Origin: an uncultured Clostridia bacterium
Lineage (GTDB): Bacteria > Bacillota > Clostridia > Oscillospirales > Acutalibacteraceae
Length of the DNA: 26,069 nucleotides
Reading direction: 5' to 3'
Assembly: GCA_946004305.1 (NCBI GenBank)
Contig: CAMFZJ010000003.1
Coordinates: 1-26,069, forward strand
The notes beneath the pieces were generated by a model, which saw only the letters and a program-made list of their open reading frames with translations, did no database searches and was not told the origin of the DNA. This document shows, piece by piece, positions 1 to 7,639 of the stretch (positions are counted from its first letter, which is position 1; the number at the start of each line of letters is the position of its first letter). Both the position numbers and the translations under genes were made by a program.

Positions 1-45
1 ACACAAGGAGTATCGTCGGCAGCGTCAGATGTGTATAAGAGACAG
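1..45 (+). other. Illumina Nextera adapter contamination (not biological)
   Basis: Bases 13-45 match the 33-base Nextera Read-1 transposase adapter, ending in the 19-base Tn5 mosaic end at 27-45. Bases 5-12 (AAGGAGTA) match the Nextera i5 index known as S507/N507, and bases 1-4 (ACAC) are the end of the preceding flow-cell primer. The order primer, index, adapter, mosaic end is exactly that of a library molecule. Genomic sequence therefore starts at about base 46. Any codons before 46 are artefactual. Confidence 0.97.
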
Positions 46-1230
46 CTATTAGCTGTACTTTTGATTGTGTCAGCGGCCGGCTGTGCTCCTATGACTTTAG
101 CAAAAGAATGGAGCTATGAGTACAATGACGATACTCTTTCGGAAAAACTTGATATCGGTGTTTATATCTATTCACTTTATCAGGCTTACAGCAACGCAAA
201 GACTTATGCTGAAAAAGCAGAAGATTACAAAGACAACGAATCCTTTATGGATATTGAAATCACAGATGATGACGGCAACAAGGCTCTAGCTAAAGACTGG
301 ATCAAAACCGAAGCTGAAAAAATAACCGTAAACCTTCTTGCTGTTGACTACCTGGTTGAAAAGCACGGCGCTACTTGGGACGAGGCTTCTATGGAAAGTG
401 CTGAGCAGGAATGTAAAAACGCATGGGAAATGGGTCCGTATTCCTCTTACGGATATTATCAGCCAATGTCTAAAGAGCTTGAGCCTTTTGGTGTTTCATA
501 CGACAGCTTTAAGCTTTCTTCATATGTTGCTAATGTAAAGCAGAATGCTATTTTTGACGTTCTTTATAATGAAGGCGGAGAAAAAGCTGTTTCAGACAAA
601 GAATTTACAAAGTACTTCACAGAAAACTATGTGGATTACAGCTATATCCCTGTAGAAATGTACACATCTGAATCAGACGCTGAAGGCAACTCTACATCTG
701 TAGCATTTGGCAAAAAGAAAATGAACAGCACTATTGACAAACTTGAGTCATTAGCAAAAAATATTAACAGCGACAGTACAACTTTCGACAAAGCTGTAAA
801 GAGTTGTGTTAAGGAATTAAAGATTGATGAAAGCGCTGCAGTAGAGGATACTGTTGAGCTTTTGACAACAACAGAGGGCAATAATGCAGACATTGCTAAA
901 GCATTAAAGTCACTGGATAACGGCAAGGCTAAGGTTATTACAGTTGGTAAAGACGGCGACAGCCCAATGGCTTATCTTGTGTTAAAGAACGATATCAGCC
1001 GTAATGTTGAGCATTATTTAGAAAATAAAACAGAACACTCATCTGTTTTACAGAGTATGAAATCTGATGAATTTACAGACTTCATTGAGAAAACTGCAGA
1101 TGATATGCTAAAGTCTGACAAGCTTAGCAAGAACTCCGGCGTAATCGATAGATATGATCCAAATATGTTCTTTGTAAAAGCTGAGGAAACTACAGCAGCT
1201 ACAGAAGATGAGGATGCAGAAGCTGAATAA
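46..1230 (+). CDS. 5'-truncated lipoprotein, PrsA/SurA-like foldase candidate
   Basis: Partial gene: the true start is lost at the contig edge, and the open frame continues into the adapter at base 31 (GTG, giving a spurious MYKRQ). From base 46 the protein reads as a hydrophobic segment (LLAVLLIVSAAGC) ending in a lipobox, with the lipidated Cys at bases 82-84. This implies a lipoprotein anchored on the outer face of the membrane. The following 350 or so residues are charged and mainly helical, with a pattern like SurA_N/PrsA-type chaperones: a helical N-terminal part and a late beta-strand AYLVLKNDI resembling the C-terminal part of such foldases. I do not see a complete parvulin rotamase domain between them, so isomerase activity is doubtful. 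The C-terminus is Glu/Ala/Thr-rich. It is followed after 39 nt by a membrane protein, probably in the same transcript. The family assignment is inferred from overall pattern. It could be another type of secreted helical lipoprotein. Confidence 0.6.
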   Translation, partial: LLAVLLIVSAAGCAPMTLAKEWSYEYNDDTLSEKLDIGVYIYSLYQAYSNAKTYAEKAEDYKDNESFMDIEITDDDGNKALAKDWIKTEAEKITVNLLAVDYLVEKHGATWDEASMESAEQECKNAWEMGPYSSYGYYQPMSKELEPFGVSYDSFKLSSYVANVKQNAIFDVLYNEGGEKAVSDKEFTKYFTENYVDYSYIPVEMYTSESDAEGNSTSVAFGKKKMNSTIDKLESLAKNINSDSTTFDKAVKSCVKELKIDESAAVEDTVELLTTTEGNNADIAKALKSLDNGKAKVITVGKDGDSPMAYLVLKNDISRNVEHYLENKTEHSSVLQSMKSDEFTDFIEKTADDMLKSDKLSKNSGVIDRYDPNMFFVKAEETTAATEDEDAEAE

Positions 1231-1269
1231 TTCAGTTAAACTTATTTGATTTGGAAGGAAGTGCATTTG

Positions 1270-2121
1270 ATGAATAAAAAATCCAGGCTTAGTTATTTAA
1301 TCTTTGCTATAATATTTTGTCTTTCAATTTGCACAATGAAGGTAATGGCTGTACCTAATGAGGAGGTGCCTGTTGTAACAGAAGCTCCACCTGTTGTAAC
1401 AGAGGCTCCGCCTGTTGTAACAGAAGCTCCGCCTGTTGTTACGGAAGCTCCTACAAAAGCTCCCGTTTACACTAATCCGCCCACAGCTGCTCCTGTTAAG
1501 CCTACATCAAAGCCATATGTTGCACCTGTTACCAAAAGTCCCGGTAATTCTTATGTAGCTCCGGCTACTTCAGCATACAGAGCAACATCTGCTGCCCAGC
1601 CTGCAACTTCTGCCGAAAGCAAAAAGTCCGAGATTTATGACGTTGAGGACGAAGAAGTTGATGAGGATACGTTAAAAAAAGGCGACTGGAAAGATATTGA
1701 AGAACAGCTTAAAAATGCCAACGCAAATGATGACAGCGATGTTGCTGACTTTGATTTTATCAAAAAGAATGACGGCAAAAACGACAATGGTGAATGGATA
1801 CTTTATTTAGGCATTGCTTTTGAAGTAATTGCCGCCGGTATTATCGTTACCTTGATAATACTTGCTGTACGCCGTAAGAAAAAGGCTGAAAATGCAAGAC
1901 ACGGAAATTCTGCAACCAGAACAAAAAACGGCTCTCAACGAAGAGAATCCGATAGTCCCGGACCTGTAGCAAATAGGCAAGTTTCTGAGGAAAGACGAAG
2001 GACTGCACCTTCCCACAGTCAGAGCAGACAGGTTAAAAAGCGCAGCAAGTATGATACAGACGAAATTTTTATTCCAAAGAAAAGAACCTCCCAAAACAAC
2101 AGATACAAACCTAAACACTAA
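1270..2121 (+). CDS. Pro/Thr-rich single-pass membrane protein of unknown function
   Basis: The start is ATG at 1270, preceded by GGAAGG about 8-10 nt upstream; an upstream in-frame TTG at 1246 lacks that support. The 283-residue product has an N-terminal signal-like hydrophobic stretch (residues 5-27), then a Pro/Val/Thr/Glu stalk of four PVVTEAP repeats and further Pro/Ala/Thr-rich sequence. Next come an acidic segment, one strong transmembrane helix (YLGIAFEVIAAGIIVTLIIL) followed by RRKKK, and a very basic Ser/Arg/Lys-rich tail of about 75 residues. This fits an extracellular stalk, one helix and a cytoplasmic basic tail. No enzymatic domain is recognisable. It lies 39 nt after the foldase-like lipoprotein gene and ends at a terminator, so the two are probably co-transcribed. 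The function is unknown. The basic tail could contact nucleic acid, ribosomes or acidic phospholipid, but that is speculation. Confidence 0.8.
   Translation: MNKKSRLSYLIFAIIFCLSICTMKVMAVPNEEVPVVTEAPPVVTEAPPVVTEAPPVVTEAPTKAPVYTNPPTAAPVKPTSKPYVAPVTKSPGNSYVAPATSAYRATSAAQPATSAESKKSEIYDVEDEEVDEDTLKKGDWKDIEEQLKNANANDDSDVADFDFIKKNDGKNDNGEWILYLGIAFEVIAAGIIVTLIILAVRRKKKAENARHGNSATRTKNGSQRRESDSPGPVANRQVSEERRRTAPSHSQSRQVKKRSKYDTDEIFIPKKRTSQNNRYKPKH
1369..1452 (+). repeat. Four tandem 21-bp coding repeats (PVVTEAP)
   Basis: Four head-to-tail 21-bp units at 1369-1389, 1390-1410, 1411-1431 and 1432-1452, each encoding PVVTEAP. They differ only at third-codon positions (TCCA/TCCG/TCCT, GTA/GTT, ACA/ACG). 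The repeats form the extracellular stalk of the membrane protein. Such arrays can vary in copy number between strains. Confidence 0.95.
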
Positions 2122-2140
2122 TAAAACTGAACACTAATAA

Positions 2141-2173
2141 AATCGGAATAGCCAAAGGTTATTCCGATTTTTG
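2141..2173 (+). terminator. Rho-independent terminator of the lipoprotein/membrane-protein operon
   Basis: Inverted repeat AATCGGAATAGCC (2141-2153), loop AAA, GGTTATTCCGATT (2157-2169) with one G-U pair, followed by a T run. It lies 20 nt after the stop codon at 2121. Confidence 0.9.
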
Positions 2174-2197
2174 CATTATAGGCTATGAAATAGTTTA

Positions 2198-2383
2198 TTA
2201 ATAAATATTGCCAAGCTCCTTTACATATCCTTCCATTTCAGCTTTGCTGTTCATTGTTTTTGCCTTTTCGATTATTTGCAGTCTTTCCTTTTCGGACCGG
2301 TTGGTAAAGTACTTCATTGCACAAAAGTTTTTTGACAATGCCATTTGAAAGCCTAAGGGCATATCTTTATTATTTTGATTCAA
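2198..2383 (-). CDS. Small conserved-looking protein, about 61 residues
   Basis: The best start is TTG at 2383, with AGAGGTGA just upstream on the minus strand. An internal ATG at 2362 lacks a ribosome-binding site. The 61-residue product has no signal peptide or transmembrane segment. It begins with a MPLGFQMALSKN motif and continues in charged helices (SEKERLQIIEKAKTM, KAEMEGYVKELG). Small Clostridia proteins with a MPLGF-MAL start and a C-terminal MxxYVxxL helix are common, and I believe this belongs to them, but no function is known to me. Its ribosome-binding site and start codon overlap the hairpin and U-tract that appear to terminate the fatty-acid operon upstream, so its expression is probably limited or depends on readthrough. 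A weak promoter (TTTAAG, 17 nt, TATATA at 2439-2467) is possible just before the hairpin. Confidence 0.7.
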   Translation of the reverse strand: MNQNNKDMPLGFQMALSKNFCAMKYFTNRSEKERLQIIEKAKTMNSKAEMEGYVKELGNIY

Positions 2384-2420
2384 AAAATCACCTCTATCCT
2401 ATTTTAGGATGAGGTGATTA
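2382..2420 (-). terminator. Terminator hairpin of the fab-acc operon, overlapping the next gene's RBS
   Basis: On the minus strand AATCACCTC-ATCCTA, loop AAA, TAGGAT-A-GAGGTGATT forms a 15-bp stem with one bulged A, followed by six T. It lies about 70-107 nt after the accA stop, so it can end the fatty-acid operon. Its 3' arm contains the AGAGGTGA ribosome-binding site of the small gene at 2198-2383, and that gene's TTG start is the end of the T run. Confidence 0.75.
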
Positions 2421-2488
2421 ATATTATTCATTGATTTATATATAATTTAGGTTAAATAAAGCTTAAACCATTAATAAGCTAAAATGAT

Positions 2489-3271
2489 TTAAAATATGTT
2501 GCCAAGTTTTCTGAAACGCTCATAACGAAGATTTGCAAGCTCATCCACATCTACCGCAAGGTTTTTCTCGAATGTTCTGCAAATAAGAAGTTTTAAGCTT
2601 TCAAACATTTTCCTGTCCTCAGCCTTTGGCTGACGGAGAACACGCTCGATAACTCCAAGGTCAAACAAATCCTGGGCTGTCATTTTCAGCTTTTCAGCTG
2701 CTTCAGGCGCTTTTGTGCTATCCTTCCAAAGAATACTTGCACAGCCTTCAGGAGAAATAACTGAATAAACAGAATCCTCAAGCATCCACACTTCGTCAGC
2801 TACGGCTAAAGCCAATGCTCCGCCTGAGCCCCCTTCGCCGATAAAAATAGAAAGGATTGGGGTTTTTAGAGCCATCATTTCCATAAGGTTGGTGGCGATT
2901 GCGTGACCCTGGCCTCTCTCCTCTGCTCCGATACCGCAATATGCACCGCTTGTATCAACAAAGCAAAGCACAGGTCTGTGAAACTTTTCAGCCTGCTTCA
3001 TAAGTCGCAAAGCTTTTCTGTATCCCTCAGGGTGAGCCATACCAAAATTACGCTCCATACGTTCTCTTGTATTTCTTCCCTTTTCAAGTCCGATGACGGT
3101 CACAGGCATTCCGTTTAAGATTCCGATACCGCCTACAACAGCCTTATCATCTGCAAAGTTTCTGTCGCCGTGCAACTCTACAAAGCTGTCGCTGAACATA
3201 TTGTTAATATAGTCTATTGAGGTAAGCTTATTTGCGTCACGAGCAGCTAACACCTTATCAAATGCTCTCAT
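2489..3271 (-). CDS. accA: Acetyl-CoA carboxylase carboxyltransferase subunit alpha
   Basis: AccA pairs with AccD to transfer CO2 from carboxybiotin on AccB to acetyl-CoA, giving malonyl-CoA, the first committed step of fatty-acid synthesis in the cytoplasm. The 260-residue protein shows the family's ELHGDR (residues 32-37), RNFGMAHPEGYRKALRLM (74-91), DTSGAYCGIGAEERGQ (106-121) and GEGGSGGALALAVAD (145-159) segments. It is shorter than the approximately 319-residue E. coli protein but near the length of streptococcal AccA, whose DTSGA-CG variant it also shares. The ATG overlaps the accD stop by 4 nt (ATGA), with GGGGAGG upstream inside accD, so translation is probably coupled. It is the last gene of the operon. 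Confidence 0.97.
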   Translation of the reverse strand: MRAFDKVLAARDANKLTSIDYINNMFSDSFVELHGDRNFADDKAVVGGIGILNGMPVTVIGLEKGRNTRERMERNFGMAHPEGYRKALRLMKQAEKFHRPVLCFVDTSGAYCGIGAEERGQGHAIATNLMEMMALKTPILSIFIGEGGSGGALALAVADEVWMLEDSVYSVISPEGCASILWKDSTKAPEAAEKLKMTAQDLFDLGVIERVLRQPKAEDRKMFESLKLLICRTFEKNLAVDVDELANLRYERFRKLGNIF

Positions 3272-4134
3272 AGCTGTACCTCCCCGTAATTATGTATTTC
3301 AAGAATATGTCTTAATGTATCTTTAAGATACTGACGGCTTACTACTTTGTCTACAAAGCCTTTCTGCAAAACGAACTCCGCTGTTTGGAAATCCTTTGGC
3401 AGTTTTTGTCTTATAGTCTGCTCAATTACCCTTGGTCCTGCAAAAGCAATCAATGCCTTTGGCTCTGCAAGAATGATATCGCCCTCCATAGCAAAGGAAG
3501 CTGTTACGCCTCCTGTTGTAGGGTCGGTAAGTACGGTAATATAAAGCAAGCCTGCATCGCTGTGCTTTTTTACTGCACCTGAGGTTTTTGCCATTTGCAT
3601 TAGGGACAATATTCCCTCCTGCATTCTTGCACCGCCTGACGCTGCACAAACAACTACCGGCAGCATATGTTCTGTTGCGTACTCAAATGCACGAGTGACC
3701 TTCTCGCCTGTAACAGTACCCATTGAACCCATCATAAATCCCGGCTCCATACAAATTAATGTGGTTGTTATGCCGGAAATATTGCAAGTGCCACAGATTA
3801 CCGAATCTTTTTCTCCGGTCTGTTCCTTGCTTTTTTCAAGCTTTTTATTATAGTCAGGAAAATCTATTATATTTTTGCTTTCAAGCTCAGAATCCATTTC
3901 AACGAAAGTATCCTTATCCGCCAAGAGCTGTATTCTCTGTCTTGCGTTAAGACGGAAATGGTGGTTGCAATGAGAGCAAACATGAAAATTCTCCTCAACA
4001 TCTGTAGACAAAAGCATAGTATTGCACTCAGGACATTTTATCCACATTTCATCAGGGACATAAGGCTGATTTTCAACTTTATCCTCGCTTCCCTCAAGCT
4101 CGTTTTTAGGTTTTATAAATGCAAACAAATCCAT
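3268..4134 (-). CDS. accD: Acetyl-CoA carboxylase carboxyltransferase subunit beta
   Basis: AccD is the zinc-containing partner of AccA in the carboxyltransferase half-reaction. The 288-residue protein has the N-terminal zinc ribbon with Cys34, Cys37, Cys53 and Cys56. A crotonase-like core follows, with SGGARMQEG (166-174) forming the oxyanion-hole region and TTGGVTASFA further on. Length and motifs are normal for the family. The ATG at 4134 directly abuts the accC stop codon (TAA then ATG), with GAGGAT just upstream, and the 3' end overlaps accA by 4 nt. This packing fits equimolar production of the two subunits. Confidence 0.97.
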   Translation of the reverse strand: MDLFAFIKPKNELEGSEDKVENQPYVPDEMWIKCPECNTMLLSTDVEENFHVCSHCNHHFRLNARQRIQLLADKDTFVEMDSELESKNIIDFPDYNKKLEKSKEQTGEKDSVICGTCNISGITTTLICMEPGFMMGSMGTVTGEKVTRAFEYATEHMLPVVVCAASGGARMQEGILSLMQMAKTSGAVKKHSDAGLLYITVLTDPTTGGVTASFAMEGDIILAEPKALIAFAGPRVIEQTIRQKLPKDFQTAEFVLQKGFVDKVVSRQYLKDTLRHILEIHNYGEVQL

Positions 4135-5496
4135 TTAGTTATCCTCTTTTTTTGCTTTTCTTTTCTCAAAATCTTCCATAAAATCAGTTGTATAGCTTCC
4201 GTCTGCAAATTCCTTTGCAGAGAGAATATCAATCATAAGGTCACGATTGATTTTAATTCCCTGAACAGAAAGCTCCGACAAGGCCATCTTCATTTTACGG
4301 ATAGCAAGCTCACGATTTCTTCCCTGGACTATTACCTTGCCTATCATTGAATCATAGAAAGGCGGAATCAGATAATCCTGATAAAGTGCCGTATCAAAAC
4401 GGACAAAAGAACCTCCGGGAACATGCAGACCTGTGATTCTGCCGCAGCTTGGCATATAGTTCCTGTCAGGATCCTCTGCATTTATTCTGCACTCAATAGT
4501 GTGGCCGTGGAAATATATATCCTCTTGCTTTCTTGCAAGTTCCTTGCCGGCGGCTACTCTTATCTGCCACTGTACAAGGTCCATACCTGTTACCATTTCT
4601 GTAACACCATGCTCAACCTGAAGTCTTGTGTTCATTTCCATAAAATAGAAATTTCCGTCCTTGTCATAAAGAAACTCTACTGTACCTACGGAATTGTAGT
4701 TTACAGCATGGGCAGCTTTGATTGCAGCCTCCATCATTGCTTTGCGAGTATCCTCGGGTATTGAGGGTGACGGACTTTCTTCAATAAGCTTCTGGTTGTG
4801 CCTTTGAACAGAACACTCACGTTCACCTAAGCAAAGAGCATTACCCATTTTATCGCATAACAACTGCATCTCAATATGCTTAACAGGTTTCAGGAATTTT
4901 TCTATATACAAGGCACCGTCACCAAATGCAGACTCTGCTTCAGCGTAGGCGCTGTTATATGCATTTTCAAACTCCTTTGCAGTCTTTACAAGGCGGATTC
5001 CTCGTCCTCCACCACCGCTGCGAGCCTTAATAAGTAAGGGATAACCAATCTCATCTGCTTTTTCTTTAGCTTCTTCCACGCTTTCAAGAACGTCTGTACC
5101 CGGTGTTACAGGCACTCCGGCGGCTCTCATTGTTTTGCGAGCCTTATCCTTGTCTCCTAAAAGAGAAATCATTTCAGAGGTTGGTCCGATAAACTCAATA
5201 TTACATTGTTCACAAAGCTGAACAAATTTTGCATTTTCCGACAAAAGTCCGTATCCCGGGTGGATAGCCTGAGCTCCACTCTGAATAGCAACAGTTAATA
5301 TGGCAGGCATATTAAGGTAGCTGTCTGCAACCTTGCTGTCGCCAACGCAATAGCTTTCGTCAGCAAGCTGAACGTGCATTGCTTCCTTGTCGGCTTTAGA
5401 ATAAATTGCAACTGTGGAAATTCCCATCTCTCTACAGGCACGGATTATGCGTACCGCTATTTCTCCACGGTTGGCAATAAGAATTTTACTAAACAT
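4135..5496 (-). CDS. accC: Acetyl-CoA carboxylase biotin carboxylase subunit
   Basis: AccC uses ATP and bicarbonate to carboxylate the biotin on AccB. The 453-residue protein has the three expected parts: the N-terminal fold beginning FSKILIANRGEIAVRIIRA (2-20), the ATP-grasp domain with the glycine-rich loop GGGGRGIR (161-168) and catalytic MEMNTRLQVEHGVTE (286-300), and the C-terminal biotin carboxylase domain. HPGYGLLSENA (79-89) is also intact. Its length equals that of stand-alone bacterial AccC, so it is not a fused pyruvate or propionyl carboxylase. It sits 21 nt after fabZ and abuts accD. The Lys/Glu-rich C-terminus (EKRKAKKEDN) is unremarkable. Confidence 0.97.
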   Translation of the reverse strand: MFSKILIANRGEIAVRIIRACREMGISTVAIYSKADKEAMHVQLADESYCVGDSKVADSYLNMPAILTVAIQSGAQAIHPGYGLLSENAKFVQLCEQCNIEFIGPTSEMISLLGDKDKARKTMRAAGVPVTPGTDVLESVEEAKEKADEIGYPLLIKARSGGGGRGIRLVKTAKEFENAYNSAYAEAESAFGDGALYIEKFLKPVKHIEMQLLCDKMGNALCLGERECSVQRHNQKLIEESPSPSIPEDTRKAMMEAAIKAAHAVNYNSVGTVEFLYDKDGNFYFMEMNTRLQVEHGVTEMVTGMDLVQWQIRVAAGKELARKQEDIYFHGHTIECRINAEDPDRNYMPSCGRITGLHVPGGSFVRFDTALYQDYLIPPFYDSMIGKVIVQGRNRELAIRKMKMALSELSVQGIKINRDLMIDILSAKEFADGSYTTDFMEDFEKRKAKKEDN

Positions 5497-5517
5497 TGCG
5501 TCACTTCCAGAAGTAAT

Positions 5518-5931
5518 TTACTTAATCAATGCAAAGCTGAAATCTGCGCTTACACAGAGTTTGCCGTCAACATAGCCTTTAGCGCTGATAAAATAAAAAT
5601 TCCCACGGGAACGTGTAAGAGTACAGGTTGACTCTAATGTGTCACCGGGCTTTACCATTCCCTTGAACTTTACGTTGTCCATTTTTGTAAAGTACGGTGT
5701 ACAGCCTTTGCACTTATCTGCAAGCATTACACAGCTTGACTGTGCCATCATTTCACACAGGATAACTCCCGGCACAACGGGGTTTCCCGGAAAATGGCCT
5801 TTTAGGAAGAACTCATCTCCGCTGACTGTATATTTACCGTGAGAAGTTGTTTCATCAACAAGCTCTGCCTCCTGTACAAGAAGCATATTGTCGCGATGTG
5901 GTATTATTTCTTTAATCTGTTCCTGATTCAT
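5518..5931 (-). CDS. fabZ: 3-hydroxyacyl-ACP dehydratase
   Basis: FabZ removes water from 3-hydroxyacyl-ACP to give trans-2-enoyl-ACP in the elongation cycle. The 137-residue hot-dog-fold protein carries IIPHRDNM near the start and the active-site block GHFPGNPVVPGVILCEMMAQ, with catalytic His46 and Glu60. A ribosome-binding site AAGGAG lies 5 nt before the ATG at 5931. The gene stands between accB (9-nt gap) and accC (21-nt gap), the usual place in FabK-type Firmicutes clusters. No fabA/fabM-type isomerase is visible here, so if this FabZ also isomerises (as some FabZ2/FabN do), that cannot be decided from sequence. Confidence 0.96.
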   Translation of the reverse strand: MNQEQIKEIIPHRDNMLLVQEAELVDETTSHGKYTVSGDEFFLKGHFPGNPVVPGVILCEMMAQSSCVMLADKCKGCTPYFTKMDNVKFKGMVKPGDTLESTCTLTRSRGNFYFISAKGYVDGKLCVSADFSFALIK

Positions 5932-5940
5932 AGTAACTCC

Positions 5941-6384
5941 TTAACCGATTCTGAACATTGGCTGTCCGTATTCTACAACATCGCCGTTGTTTACAAGAAT
6001 CTCAGTAATCTTGCCGCTTTCTTCTGCTGTGATTTCGTTCATAATCTTCATAGCTTCGATAATGCATACTACATCGCCCTTTTTAACTTCCTGTCCCAAA
6101 CTTACAAAAGGAGCGCTGTCAGGGTTAGGTGCAGAATAGAACACACCAACCATTGGGCTGTCTATTGTTTTGCCGGAAGGAATAGGTGCTGACGGTACTG
6201 ACGATTCAGGTGCAGATACCGGAGCAGTCTGTGACGGTGCAGTTGCTGTGTAAGTTACTGCCGGAGCAGATGCCGGAGCTTTTTCGATACAAACAGAATC
6301 TTTTTTATCTGATATTTTAATGGAAGTCAGCTGACTTTCCTCAAGAATTTTAATTAGCTTTTTTAGCTCGTCTAAACTATACAT
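5941..6384 (-). CDS. accB: Biotin carboxyl carrier protein of acetyl-CoA carboxylase
   Basis: AccB carries the biotin that shuttles CO2 between AccC and AccA/AccD. The start is ATG at 6384, with CGGAGG upstream; a longer frame from a TTG at 6420 would overlap fabF and has no ribosome-binding site. The 147-residue product has a helical N-terminus (YSLDELKKLIKILEES), an Ala/Pro/Ser/Thr-rich flexible linker (about residues 36-72) and a C-terminal biotinyl domain. The biotin-accepting lysine is Lys113 in EAMKIMNEI. SPMVGVFY and the thumb-like PNPDSAPFVSLGQEV segment are typical. It begins 11 nt after fabF. Confidence 0.96.
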   Translation of the reverse strand: MYSLDELKKLIKILEESQLTSIKISDKKDSVCIEKAPASAPAVTYTATAPSQTAPVSAPESSVPSAPIPSGKTIDSPMVGVFYSAPNPDSAPFVSLGQEVKKGDVVCIIEAMKIMNEITAEESGKITEILVNNGDVVEYGQPMFRIG

Positions 6385-6395
6385 AAAAACCTCCG

Positions 6396-7622
6396 TTAAA
6401 CTTTCTTGAATACAACGCAAGCATCGTGACCGCCAAAGCCAAGATTTGTTGAAGCTGCTACTGTAATATCTCTTTCCTTTGCTTTGCCTAATGTGTAATC
6501 AAGGTCACACTCAGGGTCAAGCTCTGTTGTACCGATTGTAGGAGGTATTTTTCCATCCTTAAGTGCAAGGACAGACACAATAGCTTCAACAGCACCTGTT
6601 GCGCCCAGCATATGGCCTGTCATTGACTTTGTTGAGCTTACTGACACATCATAAGCTTTTTCACCTAAGGCACTCTTAATAGCCATTGTTTCTGTTTTAT
6701 CGTTCATAGGTGTACTTGTACCGTGGGCGTTAAAATAAATGACATCATCATCGGTAACATTACCTTCTTTAAATGCAATTCTGATTGCTTCTGCAAGACC
6801 TTCGCCGTCAGGTGACGGAGCAGTTACATGGTGAGCGTCACAGGTGTTGCCGTAGCCAATCATTTCAGCATAAATTTTAGCACCTCTTGCCTTAGCATGC
6901 TCGTATTCTTCAAGCACTAACATACCTGCACCCTCGCCCATAACAAAGCCGTTACGGTTTACATCAAAAGGAATTGACGCTTTCTTAGGGTCTTCTGTTG
7001 TTGAAAGTGCTTTCATATTTGCAAAGCCTGCAATTGTAAGAGGATGAACAACATACTCTGCACCCCCTGTAATAATAGCGTCTGCATAACCGTCTTTAAC
7101 TGCGTGGAAGGCTTCACCAACTGCATTGGAGCCTGTAGCACAGGCTGATACAGGTGCTAATGTAGGGCCTTGCGCATTGTACTTAATAGCAATCTGTCCG
7201 CAGGCTATATTGCCGATCATCTTAGGAATAAAATGAGGGCTTACCTTTCTTGCTCCCTTTTCAAGGAGTGCCTGGGTATTTTCAACGAATGTATAAAGTC
7301 CACCGATACCTGCTCCTACATACACACCAAGTCGCTTAGGGTCAATTGTACCGGCAAGTCCGCTGTCGTCCATAGCTTCCTGTGCTGCACCTAAAGCGAA
7401 GATTGTGTACATATCTGTTTTTCTTAAATCTCTTTTTTCAACTACAGTTGTGGGGTCAAAATCCTTAACCTCGCCTGCAATTTTTACAGCTGAATCTTCT
7501 GTATCAAATTTTGTGATTTTATCTATACCGCATACACCGTCAAGCATATTGCTCCACATTGTTGCAACATCATTGCCTACCGGCGTAATTGCACCAATAC
7601 CTGTAACTACAACTCTTCTCAT
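6396..7622 (-). CDS. fabF: 3-oxoacyl-ACP synthase II (KAS II)
   Basis: FabF condenses malonyl-ACP with acyl-ACP to extend the chain by two carbons. The 408-residue thiolase-fold protein begins RRVVVTGIGAITPVG and keeps the Cys-His-His triad: Cys161 (SACATGSNA), His300 (NAHGTSTPMND) and His337 (KSMTGHMLGATGA), with Lys332. The C-terminal NLGFGGHDACVVF is also typical. The start ATG at 7622 has AAGGAG about 11 nt upstream. It lies 17 nt after fabG and just before accB. As no fabH is present in the window, initiation of chains must use a synthase encoded elsewhere. Confidence 0.97.
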   Translation of the reverse strand: MRRVVVTGIGAITPVGNDVATMWSNMLDGVCGIDKITKFDTEDSAVKIAGEVKDFDPTTVVEKRDLRKTDMYTIFALGAAQEAMDDSGLAGTIDPKRLGVYVGAGIGGLYTFVENTQALLEKGARKVSPHFIPKMIGNIACGQIAIKYNAQGPTLAPVSACATGSNAVGEAFHAVKDGYADAIITGGAEYVVHPLTIAGFANMKALSTTEDPKKASIPFDVNRNGFVMGEGAGMLVLEEYEHAKARGAKIYAEMIGYGNTCDAHHVTAPSPDGEGLAEAIRIAFKEGNVTDDDVIYFNAHGTSTPMNDKTETMAIKSALGEKAYDVSVSSTKSMTGHMLGATGAVEAIVSVLALKDGKIPPTIGTTELDPECDLDYTLGKAKERDITVAASTNLGFGGHDACVVFKKV

Positions 7623-7639
7623 ATTGCTTTATTCTCCTT

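Noticed and set aside
31..45. GTG at 31 as the start of the first gene
   Set aside because: It lies in the Tn5 mosaic end of a sequencing adapter, so the codons are not genomic.
642..926. Antisense open frame in the lipoprotein gene
   Set aside because: No ribosome-binding site, lies wholly opposite a clear gene, and has low-complexity Ser/Leu composition typical of shadows.
1246..1269. TTG start for the membrane protein
   Set aside because: The ribosome-binding site GGAAGG falls inside this extension and serves the ATG at 1270.
1369..1452. CRISPR-like repeats
   Set aside because: The units are contiguous, without spacers, in frame inside a gene and encode a Pro/Thr stalk.
3958..4350. 130-codon plus-strand frame opposite accD/accC
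   Set aside because: It spans two well-identified genes on the other strand and has no domain or start signal.
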